Source: Colius striatus (Eukaryota > Chordata > Aves > Coliiformes > Coliidae). From it: DNA of 64,000 bases. Shown here one piece after another: positions 12,832 through 26,755 of the stretch (within the stretch, counting starts at the first letter, position 1; each line of letters starts with the position of its first letter). The stretch lies in the NCBI RefSeq assembly GCF_028858725.1, contig NC_084769.1, forward strand, positions 11,037,501 to 11,101,500. Direction: 5' to 3'. Below the pieces are notes generated by a model, which was not told where the DNA came from, ran no database searches, and saw nothing but the letters and a program-made list of their open reading frames with translations. The position numbers and the translations under genes were made by a program.

Positions 12832-15800
12832 GTAAGTGCCGGCGGGCGGGAGCGGCAGCTGGCCGGGTCCGGCCGGGCCCGCCCGCCCGCCCGCTGCCGC
12901 GGCGGGAGGTGTGCGGGGAGGAAGGAAGGGAGGAGGAGGAGAGGGAAGGGAGGAGGGGGCCGCGACTCGGCTCGGCGCGGCCCGGCGCGGCGCGGCGCGT
13001 CCCGCCCGCATGGGCCGCACTTGGCCCCGGCGGCGGAGCGGCCAGCGAGCGGGGGATGCGGAGTGAGGCGGTGGGCGCCCTCCTGCCCTGCGCCCCGCCG
13101 CGAACGGGGGCGCTGAGATCTCTCTTCCGCTCCCCCCGGGCGGCGGCGAGGCTTCCCCGGCGGAGCCGGCCCCTCGCGCGGCCGGCCCGCAGCCGCGGGG
13201 CCGCCGCGGGGCCACACAGGCCTCGGCGGGGAGGTGGGGATGGGGCTGGGGTCGGGGCTGCCAGCGGGGCCGTCTGACAGACGGACAAAGGGCCGGGAGA
13301 GCTGCGGACGGACGGGCGGACAGGCGGGCTGGCAGCGCGTCCCTCGACCCCGTCCTACCGGGCGGACGGATCCTCCCGCTGGCCGCGTCTCCATTGTTCC
13401 CGATGTAAGATAGGTGAAGTGAGCCGACTTGTGCAGATTTATTTCGTGTGATTTTATTTTTTGAATAACCTTCTACCGAGTCTCCTCTCGGGAAGCTTTT
13501 ACGAGGGACTTCTCTCCGGCGTTGGGAGCTGTAACAAGTGCCGGGCTGGAAGTGGTTGGGAGGGCAGCGGGAACCAGGAGGAGTTGAGGACAAATTAGTT
13601 GGGCTTTAACCAGTTTCGCTCTATACAGTCTTTCCCTTCCACACCAATTCCAGCCAGACCTTAGCTGAGATGAGTGCAGCAACTGTCTGTATTAAACTGA
13701 CTCATAAAAAGGGAAGACATTTATGTTGCAAACATAAATCGTCTCCCTGATCATTTGGTTTTTGTAAACTGTTCAGAGCAGCTGTGGAGGCTTTTGCCTG
13801 GTGATTAAAAAAAGGCAGATATGTGGAATCCACTGATCACAGCTTTAGGCTTGCTTTGAAAGTCTACCTGGAGCAAGACCTATCTAATCAGCATACATGT
13901 GACACTCTTGTTCAAGAAGTTTTAGTTGGGAGAGATGCCTTGTGTCTTTGTGTCTTTGCTGTTGGTATAAGACAAATGACAGAAGAATGTAGTTTTGAGT
14001 AAGATCTTAGTTGTTTGGGTATATGCTTTACTTCTTTGCAGGTTTCAGTAATACATCACAGGCTTACTAGGAATACGTACCTGGGCCTGTCGTGCATAAA
14101 CATTTTGGAGTGCCCATATCAGGTTTCTTCCTTGTAAGCATTCCAACTTTTGCACCCATTCTCCGTGGATTTGGTGAAGAGTGTCTTGTGAAAGAGAGAG
14201 ATGGAACAATAATGCCAACCCGCACCTTTTTTTTTGGCCAGTGTTCTTACTGCCATACTCAAAATCAGACTAGATAAACCAATAGTCCAATCTAGACCTG
14301 AAGTCTAGCCTGCTGTGTGTAAGAAGTTTGCATACCTTGGGGCAGCGTTAGGTTTTCAGTGCCGGTTTTCCGCTTGCAGTGTTTGGGATTCGCGCAGGTG
14401 ACAGCTGTCATCTGCGGAAGCTCTTGCTGTGCCGGGAAGCTCTAGAGCTCACGAGGCCTGCTTTCCTGTGGATCTCATGGGATCTGCAGACTCCTGGTAC
14501 AAGGGACAGACAGATTTATAGGAGAGACAAGAGAAGCAAACCCCACTTCGTTGCAGTAATTAAGGACAACTCTACAAAATCGCTTTTTCAGTTGCACAGT
14601 TTCCTGAAAACTGTTGTCAGTTCTTGACTCTTCCTGATGCATACTCAAATGAATGTACGAGTGTATTTAATTTCCATAAGTATTGTCTTTGTAGTTGTTT
14701 CTGGATGTCTGTGTGCTCCTCTTCCCCAAGTATACATGTAGTTAGTGACCTGGAATAACTGAATAAAGCTAGAAGAGATGAGGCTGACCTCTTGCATTTA
14801 GGCTGTTGTATGCACGTGTACTTTTTTCTGTCTTCATTCCCAGGCTAAGGCTTGAGAGAACAAATGTATGTGTAATCTATGTGTCTGTTATTGTTCTTCT
14901 TGTCCACGTGTGTTTAATTTCTACTGCATTACAAATATGTATTAGGGGTATTCCATAATATCATGGGTTATATAATACAATCATAAGTAAAGTGACTACC
15001 TGAAGAACCATGATGATGAAAAAAAAAGGAAGAAACATAACTCTGAATGTGCAAAGTTATATTACAGGCTAAATTGTTCATCTGAAGGAACACATCCCTC
15101 TGTAATATTGTTACATAGCTTCTCAAAAGATGATTTTTCCCTCACAGTTCAGTGCATACAATTTTATTTGTATGAGGATTTAAAGCTTTGTGGAGCATGT
15201 GTTTGTGTGTTCTGGAGACAGTTGGCATTGTAAAATCGTTGAGACTGGAAAGTGTTACTTCCAGCTGAGAACTTCTGTGTACCAGTAACATAGGAGTTGA
15301 GCTACAAGAATACTAAGAATCTATGACTCCAGTGCAATATGGTGATGGTACACCTGAAAGACTTCAGCTCATTTCTAGGTGGGTTCTTTGTACCACAGGT
15401 TGGATAATGTACATTAGCAGACAGTGAAGTTCAGGGTATTGATTGTTAGTGCATGGATTTAGGTAAAAGCACTTTAAAGTTTACTGGTGGGGAGGAAGGG
15501 TTTATTGTTTTCTAGAGTTTTGAGGAAAAGCAGAGTTTATCTGCTGCTAGAGATATTGATGGTTTTAGTGACTGGGGTCTTTGCAGAGTTTTTCCTCTAT
15601 TGAGGAGTGCTCTGGGGGCTACTGTTCCCTTGTAAATACTACAAATGGAGACCTGTCTGTAAGGAGCAGCTCAATGGCCTGGGCCTTCATCTATCAGAAC
15701 CACTTTAAGCATTTAACATAATTTGGGATTAGGTTTGATTTAATTTTGGTTCTAATATAAATTATATTTTTCTGTTGGAAGTTATAAAAGTTAAATAAGA

Positions 15801-18687
15801 AATAGTAAAGTTGGTATAGTCTCTTTGGTAAATAAAATTGCTGCCGTTACCCTAAACATGAAACCTGAAGTGTCTAACTTTCTTGTCCTAACTGAACAGT
15901 GTCTCATATATTAAATGAATGGGACAAGGAAAGAAAAGTAACTGCCATTGGAAATATTTTTTGTTTTGAAGACTCTTAAGTGGAGCTAAGGTAGAAATAG
16001 ATGTGTTTTATTTAAAATAATTACTTATAATTCCTTTTCCTGGCATTTTAGTGATAGCTGCTTTTTATGATTAAATAGATTCAAACCTTAAGCTTGCAGT
16101 CTGACCTGCATAGCTGAGTGTTTAAAGACAAATGAAGTCCTGTGAAGTCTCAGTGGACACAAGTAGACATGGATGTCTGCTTCTGTTAGGTTGCAGGGCT
16201 TATGTGATGGGTCAGTACCATGGTTAACTTGCACTTTTGATTTGTTTGGGGGTTTTTGACAGAAATACTTTTGGGAAAATACTATTTTTTTGAGTACTGA
16301 GATTCATCAAACATTTTTTTTTTTTCTTTTCTTTTCACTTCCATGTATTGGGATCTATGCAGAAACCCTTGAACTGGTATTGAGTTTATACACTTAACTT
16401 ACTGGTTTTTAACAGCCGAGACATAGCTATTGATAGACCATGTCAGCAAAACACAGCCATTGGCTGTGATATATAGCTATATGCCAAGCACAGACTTCTG
16501 TCTAACAAAGAAAATCCATTCAGGTTTTCCTGAGATTTATTTTCATTTACAAAAATGCTGTTAGTTGCTTTATTTTGGTACTTTCCAGTGAAGTTAAAAT
16601 CACACCACCATCTGTTTATCTCATTAGTACTCTCTATACATTTTAAGTATACTTTTTTTTCATTATCTACATGGAATAGAGTATTTTATACATCAGCAAG
16701 AATGCTGTAAACTGCACAAGTGGCATGGGTTTAGCCTTTTTAACTTACAAATTATAGTGCAAATTAAAATGCAATAACATACGTGACTATTCCAATATTA
16801 TGTGCGATTAAATTGTCTTCCCCTGACTCTGTATAGAGAGATTTTTCATGTATCATTCAGCATGTTGGATAAACTGTCTGCAAAAATCCATAATATGTTC
16901 TCACAGGACTTGATTATAAATGTGTCCCATGGGGAAATGAATTGTCTTTTAGAAAGACTGTGGTAGGCACACCAGGCTGAAGGGTTAGAATCTCCTGATA
17001 ACTTCTTCCTGACTGTCAGAATTTTGTTTTGGGAGATAATACAGGGACTGATAATGCTTTTGCTCGGAAACAATTTTTCATGTACTCTTACGATACTATC
17101 AGTGTATTAATGTGTTCAAGGCTATGATATCAAAAGGTAACAGTGTGAATACTGTAATATAGTTAATGTATTACTAATTTATATTGCTTCATGATTTCAT
17201 TGCACTTTGGAAAGCAGCAAGACTTAATAGCTCTTGAAAGGAGTATGTCTATTGGCCTGATCCTGCAATTGATATACTCTACTGGCATAACAGTATCTGC
17301 ATCTTGTCACAGTTTGTGCAGAAAACTTTTAAGACATTACTGTCTAATTCTTCCCTTATGACTAGGCTGACATTTTTATAAGCGCAGAATTAAACAGTCT
17401 GATGATAAAATGAAATCTGTGTGGGAAGAAGTTCCAACCTGCAAAAAGCAGCAGGGTATAATTTATGAGCAGCCTATCAAATATAAACTGTCTAGATCTC
17501 TTGCATTGGAAAAAAAAATCCAAGCCCCAAATCAACCAAAAATCAAGATACCTTTAAAATGTCTGTAAACCAAAACAAAAATGTCTTGCTATAACATGTG
17601 ACTTACTAATGTGTGAACCTGTTATTATGTAAGAGAGCGCATATATGAGGCTGATGAGCCTTCTGCTCTAAAATTGTTTCAAATGGCAGCTACATCTGTG
17701 AGGTAAAAAAAATAATGCCCATTCATAAAAATTTTGACAAGTCTTAATGTTTTAATAATAGCTTCCCATAAAGGCTGTATTAACTTTACTACTTATATAA
17801 CCCAAAATGGGTATAAAAGATGTCATTAGAAAAGTTTATAATGCCAGTAACATCATGACCAGGTCATGTTACTTAACTGCAAGAGGTGAATAAAGAAATA
17901 TTGGCGCTGGGCAGATTTGACACAGTCTTATGTTCACCAGTGGTGTTGAAGAAAGGGGAAACAAACATTTCACACTCTCTGAAGTTTAACCGCTGTGCGC
18001 TTGCCCTGAAAATTTGACAGGTTTCTTTTGTTGTGTCACTAGGATTAGATTTGCAGCAAGAAAATGGTGGTAAGCTCCTCAAAAATATGTGTGCATATGT
18101 ATGTATATATTTGTCAAACAGTTGTAGCCTGTATTTATGATGATGTCTGGCCTAAAGCTTTAGTCATCAAGTATGAGAAACGTTCAACGTAGGATGAGGT
18201 TTAGTTTGCCAAACAATGTGCAGCACGTTATGCAGGTGAGCTTCCTGGGATGTAGCTGTGATCTGTGCTTTACTGGGAAGGGGCAAAGCAAGAAAGCAAC
18301 TTTTAAATTCATCAGCTTTCTGCAGGCTTTCTTTGGTAATGAAAGCTAATTAGTCTTGCTTTCAACAAGTGAATCTGTAGTATTGCATTGCAGACATTCT
18401 TCAGTTTTGTAAAGGGAGGGGAGAGGGAACAAAATGATTATTAAAGCCAAGAAGTGAGTACATTTCACGGGATTCATGGATGATTTTTTTAGTCTATGAG
18501 CATCAGAACAGTCAGTATTTCCAGATGCAGTGGATGATTTCAGAGCTTCTCAAATGAAAGTGCTCTGAAGTAAATTACCATCTCTGTTTCTGACCTCCTG
18601 AAGTATGATTCTCCTCTGGTTTTGACCACATACACAGTGGTTCCTAGCATAGGTCACTGTTACATGTGAGTCTTTGGCAGACAAAAT
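12832..18687 (+). other. ZNF148: ZNF148 intron 1, first part
   Basis: The sequence is CpG-rich up to about 13400, with a G-rich purine tract at 12917-12960, then turns AT-rich. No coding exon is supported. A segment at about 17258-17330 beginning GGCCTGATCCTGCAA resembles the opening of an ancient amniote dispersed repeat; this is from memory. Untranslated ZNF148 exons could lie here. Confidence 0.5.
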
Positions 18688-19270
18688 ATATCAAGAGGAG
18701 TGTGGCCAGCAGGTCAAGGGATGTTCTTCTCCCTCTACTCTGCCCTGGTGAGGCCTCATCTGGAGTACTGTGTCCAGTTCTGGGCTCCTCAACTCAAGAG
18801 GGACGGGGAAGTGCTGGAGAGAGTCCAGTGCAGGGCCACCAAGATGATCAGGGGACTAGAACATCTTTCATATGAGGAAAGGCTGCAGGAACTAGGGCTG
18901 TTTAGTCTGGAGAAGAGGAGACTGAGGGGTGATCTTATTAACATTTATAAATATCTAAAGGGTGGGTGTCAGGAGGTTGGGACATCCCTCTTTTCTATAG
19001 TAGATAGTAACAAGACAAGGGGTAATGGGATGAAGCTGGAACACAAAAAGTTCCACTTAAACATAAGAAAAAACTATTTCACTGTGAGGATGAGGGAGCC
19101 CTGGCACAGGCTGCCCAGGGAGGGGTTGTGGAGTCTCCTTCCTTGGAGGTCTTCAAGACCCGCCTGGACATGTTCCTATGTGACCTGATCTAGGTGAACC
19201 TGCTTCTGCAGGGGAATTGGACTAGATCTCTAAAGGTCCCTTCCAACCCCTACCGTTCTATGATTCTATG
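18688..19270 (+). mobile_element. CR1 LINE 3' fragment (well preserved)
   Basis: A 5'-truncated CR1 on the + strand. It starts in the reverse transcriptase C-terminus and keeps an open frame over about 18700-19188, with [19 protein letters not shown] and [20 protein letters not shown] visible. It ends in the typical 3' tail GGTCCCTTCCAACCCCTACC followed by TTCTATGATTCTATG. The intact frame shows only that the copy is relatively young; the endonuclease and most of the reverse transcriptase are missing, so it cannot move. It lies in ZNF148 intron 1, in the sense orientation. Confidence 0.96.
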
Positions 19271-22200
19271 TGAGGTGAATGACAATTGCCAGGCTTTTAA
19301 GTTTATAGCACTGACTATTTCTAGATACAACAGTAACTATATAAATAAATTTCAGAAATATTCTCATTTTATGTCCTTAAAGTTCCTTTTAGCAAATAAG
19401 TTATTCATGAAAGATTGGTAAATTCAACCATCTCCCTTTTTGCCAGAGTAATCTTACACTCCTCACCTTAAAGAAAACGTTTGTAATGACTGCAGTAGAT
19501 GAACCTCAGAGAGAGGTGATCAGTCCTCAGGGTATCATGATAGGATACAATGATTTTAAACCACAATCACTTGCAGATTTTCTACATGTCTCCATGGAAT
19601 ATTGTTTTTCGACTTATGTTTTGACCTTAGAACTGTTCTTTGTGGGGAGTAAAATCTAGTGTGAAGATGCGCTGCGTGAATATTGCTTTAACAGTATAAA
19701 CCAAAAATGATTCATTCTTATGGGAGAAAGACTGCCACCATTCCTTAAGGAGGAAAGCTTTATTAGGCTCAGAAGCTTCCTCTGTCACTAGTGAACCTGA
19801 CAGATATATTCTGTGATAAATTTTCATCTGAGTCAGCAAAAAGATGTGAAACTTACGTGATTGTCTTCTGGGGGTCCGGAAAGCTTAAGTTGTTAGGGAG
19901 GCTATAAGGAAGGAAGGGAAAGCTGCTGGGCTTCAGTGTTGCTTCTTCCCAGTAGATCTTATGCAGTTTTCTTTTCAAATGGCTTGCAGAAAAGATTTTT
20001 TGTGTGTTTTAAAATGTATTTTTTATGATCACCAATTATTTATACCCGACATGAAATTAAGAGACTGGGAGGGGGGATAAATTAGAATTTATAGAATAGG
20101 AGTGTGGAGAGAGTGATCATCCAGTTGTCATAGTGTATTGCTTCAATATGCAGACTGGATGACGACATCTAGACAAAACCAGTGGGCTTGTCTTAATCTG
20201 ACAGTTAAAAGTAGATCACGCAAACTAGGCATGTTCAGGCTTTTATGGTGCCTGTTAGGAACCTGTTCTCACTGTTCTAAACACTGTATTAGATCAAATA
20301 TAAGGCAACTCTAAGTGGGAGTTTATTTTGCCTTTTTATAAGGAGCAGTAATGTAAAATGTGACCAAAAAAATGAATCTCTCGATTCTTTGCATGACCTT
20401 GCAGTTTAGCAAGTCTTTGTGCTGTCCCCAGCTTACATTCCTTATAGATCACAGGACAGGCATGGGGCTTTCTACAGTTGTGGTGATGAGAGGATGGCTG
20501 CATACCCAGAAAACATGGGATCTGTTATAGTTACGTGTCACATGCCTAAAATTTACTGTAATGTTGGGCAATTGTTCTATTTCCCATCTTTGATTGGACT
20601 CAAGTTCAGCAAAGCACTCTTGGCTCTATCAGTTGTATCTCGGGCACCTGAAACTGTTGCCCCATTACCTGTGGGACACGTCTGTGCCTTGGAGGGGCCT
20701 GGGTGAGTGCAGCTGCATCAGTGGGTTAAGGGCTTGAGGACCTGAAACTCTTAACACAGTTGGATGAGAAAACAGTAGCTGTAAAGCAGTCCCTAAACAC
20801 AGGACATACTGGGGTTTTCTTGAACCAGAACCTTGTAAGAATATTTTCTTACTTAACACATTAGTTTCCTGCTTGCTTAGTGATATGGATTGTATTGAAT
20901 GCATTTCACAAAGACTTGGCTTCATTTGACTACGGGTTGTCAGAAACTTGAGACCTATTTGAGATGGTAACTCTTAATTTTGGCCTGTCAGTTAGTTAGT
21001 GGTATCAATAACCTTTTTTTGCTCCTAATAATCATAAGAGATATTATAAACATGAATCATGTCTTTTAATCAATCTGAATTTCTGTTGTAGTGTATTCTA
21101 GCACTTAATTAGTGAAAATTAGCTGCAGGGTACTAAAGTCGCTGAGGTAGAATCCAATTTCCACAGTCGTTTTATTCAAGAGGGCACAATCCTGAAAAGT
21201 CTGAGTTGTACTTTATTATTTTCAGTGGTAGTTAATGGGCCAGGGTATCTATGTTATTACCGCTCTTCTAAAATGGCTCCTAGACATCTCATGTTTTGGC
21301 TTGCCTTGATCTGAAAAGGGGCTTAAGTGCTTTAAAATTGTTTGAGAACTGTAAAACTGTAATGAGTAGTAATCACCTTGGGGTATGTGATAGAAGTCAG
21401 CAGGATTCCTTGTTCATACTGTTCTCAGAGTATCAAGGTGAAGAGTTAGCTGGAAGTTGTTACTGGGGTTGTGGATAGTTTTTTGAAGAGGATATGCTGC
21501 AAAAGCACGTTGAAATTAGTAGTTACTTGATTTGACTCTGTTTTCCTTTGGAGTGAGGATAAGCCAGATTAAAAGAGGCTGACTTAAAATTCTGGAATTT
21601 TATGTAAGTGGGATAGGAATAGTTTTTAGTTGATTTATTCTGAGCACAAATCTTGGTTATCAGTAGGGAGGTGATGGATTTGTTAATGATGTGGAAAAAA
21701 AATCCCAACTCTTCAAAAGCCTTCGTCGTCATTTTGGCAAATTTATATGGTGTGCAATATGCTTGTGTACCAAGAGGAGGTTTTGAGAAAGTGACCTAGT
21801 TGTTCACCTTCATGAATTTAAAGTTTCTTTCTGCTCCTTCTCCCTCTGGATGATTTCATACCGTCTTTAAATACTAACGTATCTGTTTATGTGCTGACTC
21901 TTCTCCGTATTCTTGATAAAGATGCTTGATGCTGTTATGATGCTTTTGTAACAGGATGCTAGTTAGGCCACTGTGGTCCCTGATTCCACTGATGAGAATT
22001 GCTCTTTGATGTCCAGTCATAACTGCTTGAGTATGTTGAAGAACAGTGACAGACATTTTTTGCTGTTGTTCCCTGTTGGTCAGTGGTCTCCTGTTGGAGC
22101 AACACAAGATCCTCCGCTCCTTGTTTTTCATCATACCTTAGAGGAAAGAAAGGACTGCCACCAGAAGATGCTGTGTCCAAGATGCTGCTTCTAACAATAC

Positions 22201-25200
22201 CTAAATCATTGTCACTTCACTGTTTTTATATTCTTATACTGCTGCTATCTCTGAAGTGTCCAAACGGTTTACGGAAATGGCTTGTGTGTTATTAGTAGCT
22301 GTCACCTGTGATTCTTTTCCTTTCTTCAGGAGATTATTACATGGTCTTATTTTGTGTTACATGTGTGTTGCCTTGTGCTTAAGTTAGCAAAAGTGATGTA
22401 GATATTTATGTTCTTGAAGAGGTTTATTTTCTGTTTCGTGTTTAGTTTTGTATTTTTTGGTTGCTAGGTGTATTAGTCTTGTGGAATAGGTCCCTGAAAG
22501 ACCTTTTTATTTTTTTGTAGGTAGGTAAGAATTATGCTGTTTGAGGTGTGGAGCAGTCGACAGAGATCTATGTCTTTGAGCTTTAGGAAGGGCTTTTTCA
22601 GATCTTCTGGCCTAGACCACTGGTGATTCCGAAAGATGGCCACTGAAGGAAACACTGTGGTGTTTGAAAAACAACATAGAAAGCATAGGAAAACGTATAG
22701 AAGGCTTGAACTGTCTGCAGTGGATCTTTTACTAAAGAGATATTAATTCTATTGTGTTTTGGATTAAGTGGATTTTTTGAGGTCGCTATTTGTCATGTAG
22801 ATGAAAGGTATGTTTGAAACACAGCTGAAGTGAAATAAATATCCATTAAAAATGAAGTTATGCTGGGGTATGACACTGCTTTCTCAGCAGGTTTAAATGA
22901 GAAAATGTTCCTTGCCAGTATAACTGTATGAAAAGTTAGTCTGCAGACAGCCAACTAGATTTTGCAGGTTTTGTTTCTAAATGTTACACTGAACATAATC
23001 TTACCCTGATTAAGTTTACTGTAATGAAGTTAGGGGGGAAAAAATGCGTACTTAATGCATAGCAATGTCCTGACATTGAGATTGCAGCTAGGGAGAATGG
23101 TTCCTGTATTCTAAAACAATTTCATTGCCCTTACAACCTTAGAGCCCAACGCTTTCAGATCCTGAAGTAAGATCTAGAAACGTTGCCTGTGCTCTGTAAG
23201 ACCTGTTTTGTGTCATTATTCATGTCCTTCTCACCTATGGTTTAGATTAGTGTTGATACTTTCCTGAACATTTTCCATATGCTGTCATGTATGTAAATGA
23301 GGGATGTCTTCCAGAATCTCTGAGACTGCTTTCACTGCTAACTTCAAGGGGTTTTGATCAAAACCTACTTAATTATACTTTTGTTAGCTTATTTTCCAAT
23401 GTAATTTGGTTTATGTGCATGTATTAAGTAATAGTCTTGAATTTTTCTGTAATTGCTATTTTTCTTAATGTGTGTAAGTGGCCTTGTAGAAAACAGTGAA
23501 GCTGCAGAGAAGATAATACAGACAAGAACACATGGTTCTAACAAAACATTTAGCTGTAAGTCAACACAAACATTAAAATAGCAGTACTGAGTTTTACCTA
23601 TACCATTTTGATTTTACTGTCCTCATTACATTACTAGTACTATATCTTTAATGTCATACTGTAGTATTTCATGACACATGAACACAATATTTCCCCCCAC
23701 AGAAGCCCCTACCTTTTTGAATGTATGGGATACATGCTGCTCACTGAATAAGCAACTGCTCTGTAATTCACCTTCTCGTTGCATGCTGTGTGTTCCCTTA
23801 CTGTGCTCTGCTTAATCCTGCTCTGAAGGCAGAATGAAAATATTTCTTTGTGAAATTTCTGTAACACTTATCAGTAGGTTTGTGAGGCCCTCATAGATGG
23901 TTCCTTGTGCTCTCTTCACACCTAAATCCTAGGTAGGTCATTGCCCCTGCTTTGCCTCTTGATTTGCCAAGATAACAGATTTGCCCAACAGCAGTGTCAG
24001 AGATGGAGAAAGATGCCAAATCTCTTACCGTTCTGTTACAGCATCATGATGCTTCTGCAGGGGGATTGGACTAGATGATTTATCTCTAAAGGTCCCTTCC
24101 AGCCCCTACCATTCTATGATTCTGTGTTGCTGTCTTCAGTCTTTCTGTCTTGCTTAGCTTTTCTTGATGACAGTCCTACATCTGTGTGCCCCCATTCCTG
24201 TAGTGGTTCCCCACCAAAGTGGCTGCTGTACATCAGTTGGAAACCTACTGATTAGTTGCACTGTCTGATCAGTGGTTCAGTCCCAGGAGGGGCCAGACCC
24301 ATCTCACCCACCTTCTCACAGCAGTTAGTTAAGTAACTGATGTGGGCTTACCTTCCTGCTTAGGTGTGCCCTTTTCTCCCTTGTGGACCTTTGCTGGCCA
24401 GAGGAACAAGAGCACTGTAAACTCATTAGTTCACCCTTGCGACCTATATTGAATATTGCTTATTCTTACAAGTATTTCACAATGCCTCAGGGAAAGGAAA
24501 TTAATATTTCTTATTCTGTGGCTGGAGAATTGATGCCTGAGAGTAAGATGAAGATTTGTGTTTGGTGTGGATATCCATTGAGCTCTTTCAGAGCTTTTTA
24601 AAAAAGAAATAATAAAAAAACCCCCAGCATTACATTAGTTTTTGTATTTTCAGAGTATTGCTGTCATTGATTTAATTGCAGCCTTGAGTACTCAACATTT
24701 AGGGTAACTGACCCCAGTACGTCAGGGTCATTGACCCAGTAAATGAAGAAGATATAATTACTGATATCTTGGGGTTTTTTTAAAAGACATTTGGTAGAAA
24801 TAACTTGTCTGGATTTGTGTAAGATCTCTGGCAGGATCTATTTTGCAAGATAACATTCATCTGCTTAAATGGTTTTGACTTTGTTTTCCTGCTCCGTGTG
24901 TCTCATTTATACACCTTTTGGCCTTTGTGACAAATGGAGCAAGCATGTTACAAACTTTCTTACTATTTTCACCTATTTGTATGGATCAGTTCCATCCATT
25001 GTGCTGAAGGAAATGACACTTTGTGGGGAAAAAACCCAGATATACACATAGAAATATATGATTTTTTTATCAGTGCCAATAGGCTAATGAGGTGAATTAC
25101 AATGAGCAAAGTTGTGTTAGTGGCTGAAGCTTGTGTGTGTTTGCATGCAACTTGTTGTGTTCTCCCAGGGATTTTAGTGTATAATGTTCAAAGGATTTTT

Positions 25201-26755
25201 AGAAAGCCATCTGGAAAGAAACACCAGAAATTCTATTATACATACATATATACAGACCTTTGCCATTTGAGCTAGTAGGGCAATTGATAGCAACAGCAGG
25301 TTGTCCTCTTCTGTAAAACAGTGCTTGCATAGTGCTAGCGATGGGAAGAGATGCTGCACAGATACTTGCAGATTGTAGAGGAGTGGTGAGACCCAAGGAA
25401 TTAAAGGACTTGTTAAAAAAAAAATACCAAACAACAAAACCAAACAAACAAACCACAGTTTTAAAAAAGCACCATATTTTTCTTTTCCATTTATTTTCAA
25501 GGTGAAATTATATGGTGTGGGCTGTGACAGTTAGGCTGTGAATGCTGAACGAGGAAGCACTCCTGTGCTCTGCTTTGAGCTGTTTCTGACACGCTGTCTT
25601 TATGGTAAATCCAGTCAGTGAGTTAACCTGGCAGAAAATTAATAACTGGGGGGAAAAAACATAAAATTGCCAGGCTAGTGGAGTGTATAAACCAGTGTGT
25701 CTTTGTACGAGCATCACGGTGGGCACAAATGATAGGGTGGACTCTCACGGTTAGGAGGAGGAAGCAGGACTGTCCCTTTCAGTGTGAGCTGTTAGATTGT
25801 CTCAGTTTTGTCATGTAACTGCAGTTAGGAAAAAAAACCCAAAACATTTGCTACCTCACCTGATTTTTTTTTTACAAAGGCTGAGCTTGAGACATGCATA
25901 TGATTCATGAAACATCACGAAACCAGTTGGACTGAGGCTGTAAACTACTAAAAGTTTTGAGCAACTGTTGGGTAGGCTTAGTTATGTGTACTGTTTTCTT
26001 TCATCAGAAATCTCCAGAGCAAGCACTTTTGAGTGCCTGAGTTTTGTAGTGAAAGGGCGGAAATTCTGCATTATTGGTAGAAATTCCCATCTAAAGCCTC
26101 AAAACCAATGATTTTTTTAGTAGTTTATAATTTAGTGCCACAAAATCAGTGGTCTTTTTTTTCCACAAGGTATAGTAACATTGCTTATGATTTTTGGAAT
26201 ATTTAAAGTCTACATTGGTGATGTCCCTCTAGATTTTGACATGTAACTGTGGTTCTGTTCAGAGAGTATCAAAAGCTTTCCGATGCACCTGTTTGATATT
26301 AGAATAAGGTGATGGTAGTGATGGTCAGATAAACAAGGTGACAAAGGTTTTCACGCGTGGATAATTTTATGCGCGATAAGTAGATTTTCTGTGAGTAATC
26401 CTGTTGATTGTAATAGGACTATTGACAGCTCAGTATGAGTGTAAATCTTTATGGGATCATGCCCTGGACTAACATGTGTTCAGCAATATGGAGCATTTAC
26501 AAATAACTGTGCAACAGGTCTTAAAAGTGTTTGTATCGTATGTTACATTTTAGAATGTGTTAATTTTATGATCTGTGAACCTTTGCACAGTGATTTATGT
26601 TTGATTACTTTGTTTTTGCAAGTCAATGCATTTGAATTCACTCTTACAAACACTTCTGTATTGGATTGAAAACCTTTGTTTTAGCTATGCCTTACTTTTT
26701 TGAGTAGGGAGAAGAGATAATTTTATTTAATGTTCTTTATTTTGAACCATTAAGT
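19271..26755 (+). other. ZNF148: ZNF148 intron 1, middle part
   Basis: AT-rich intronic sequence without a supportable exon. It contains one short CR1 tail (annotated separately). Short open frames lack domains or splice-bounded structure. Confidence 0.5.
24051..24126 (+). mobile_element. CR1 LINE 3' tail, very short fragment
   Basis: GCTTCTGCAGGGGGATTGGACTAGATGA-type CR1 3' UTR end, followed by GGTCCCTTCCAGCCCCTACC and ATTCTATGATTCTGTG. Only the last 76 bases of the element are present, showing extreme 5' truncation on the + strand. Confidence 0.93.

Larger units (their letters stand above)
12030..13400 (+). promoter_or_regulatory. ZNF148: CpG-island promoter of ZNF148
   Basis: CpG density rises sharply near 12030 and falls after about 13400, with GC-rich sequence throughout, many GGGCGG/CCGCCC boxes and no TATA box, as in a broad housekeeping-type promoter. 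It lies 22 kb upstream of the ZNF148 start codon on the same strand and contains a consensus splice donor (GGCCG|GTAAGT at 12831/12832). ZNF148 protein binds GC-rich and CACCC-type sites, so autoregulation is possible but unproven. The transcription start cannot be fixed from sequence. The long open frames here on both strands are by-products of GC-rich composition. Confidence 0.85.

Noticed and set aside
12026-13593. Long open frames on both strands in the first CpG island (up to 473 codons on the minus strand)
   Set aside because: They overlap each other in several frames, are made of A, G, P and R residues, and follow directly from GC-rich, stop-poor DNA. No domain or conserved motif is visible.
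18700-19188. 162-codon open frame as a host gene
   Set aside because: It is the C-terminal part of the CR1 reverse transcriptase ORF in a truncated element, followed by the CR1 3' tail.
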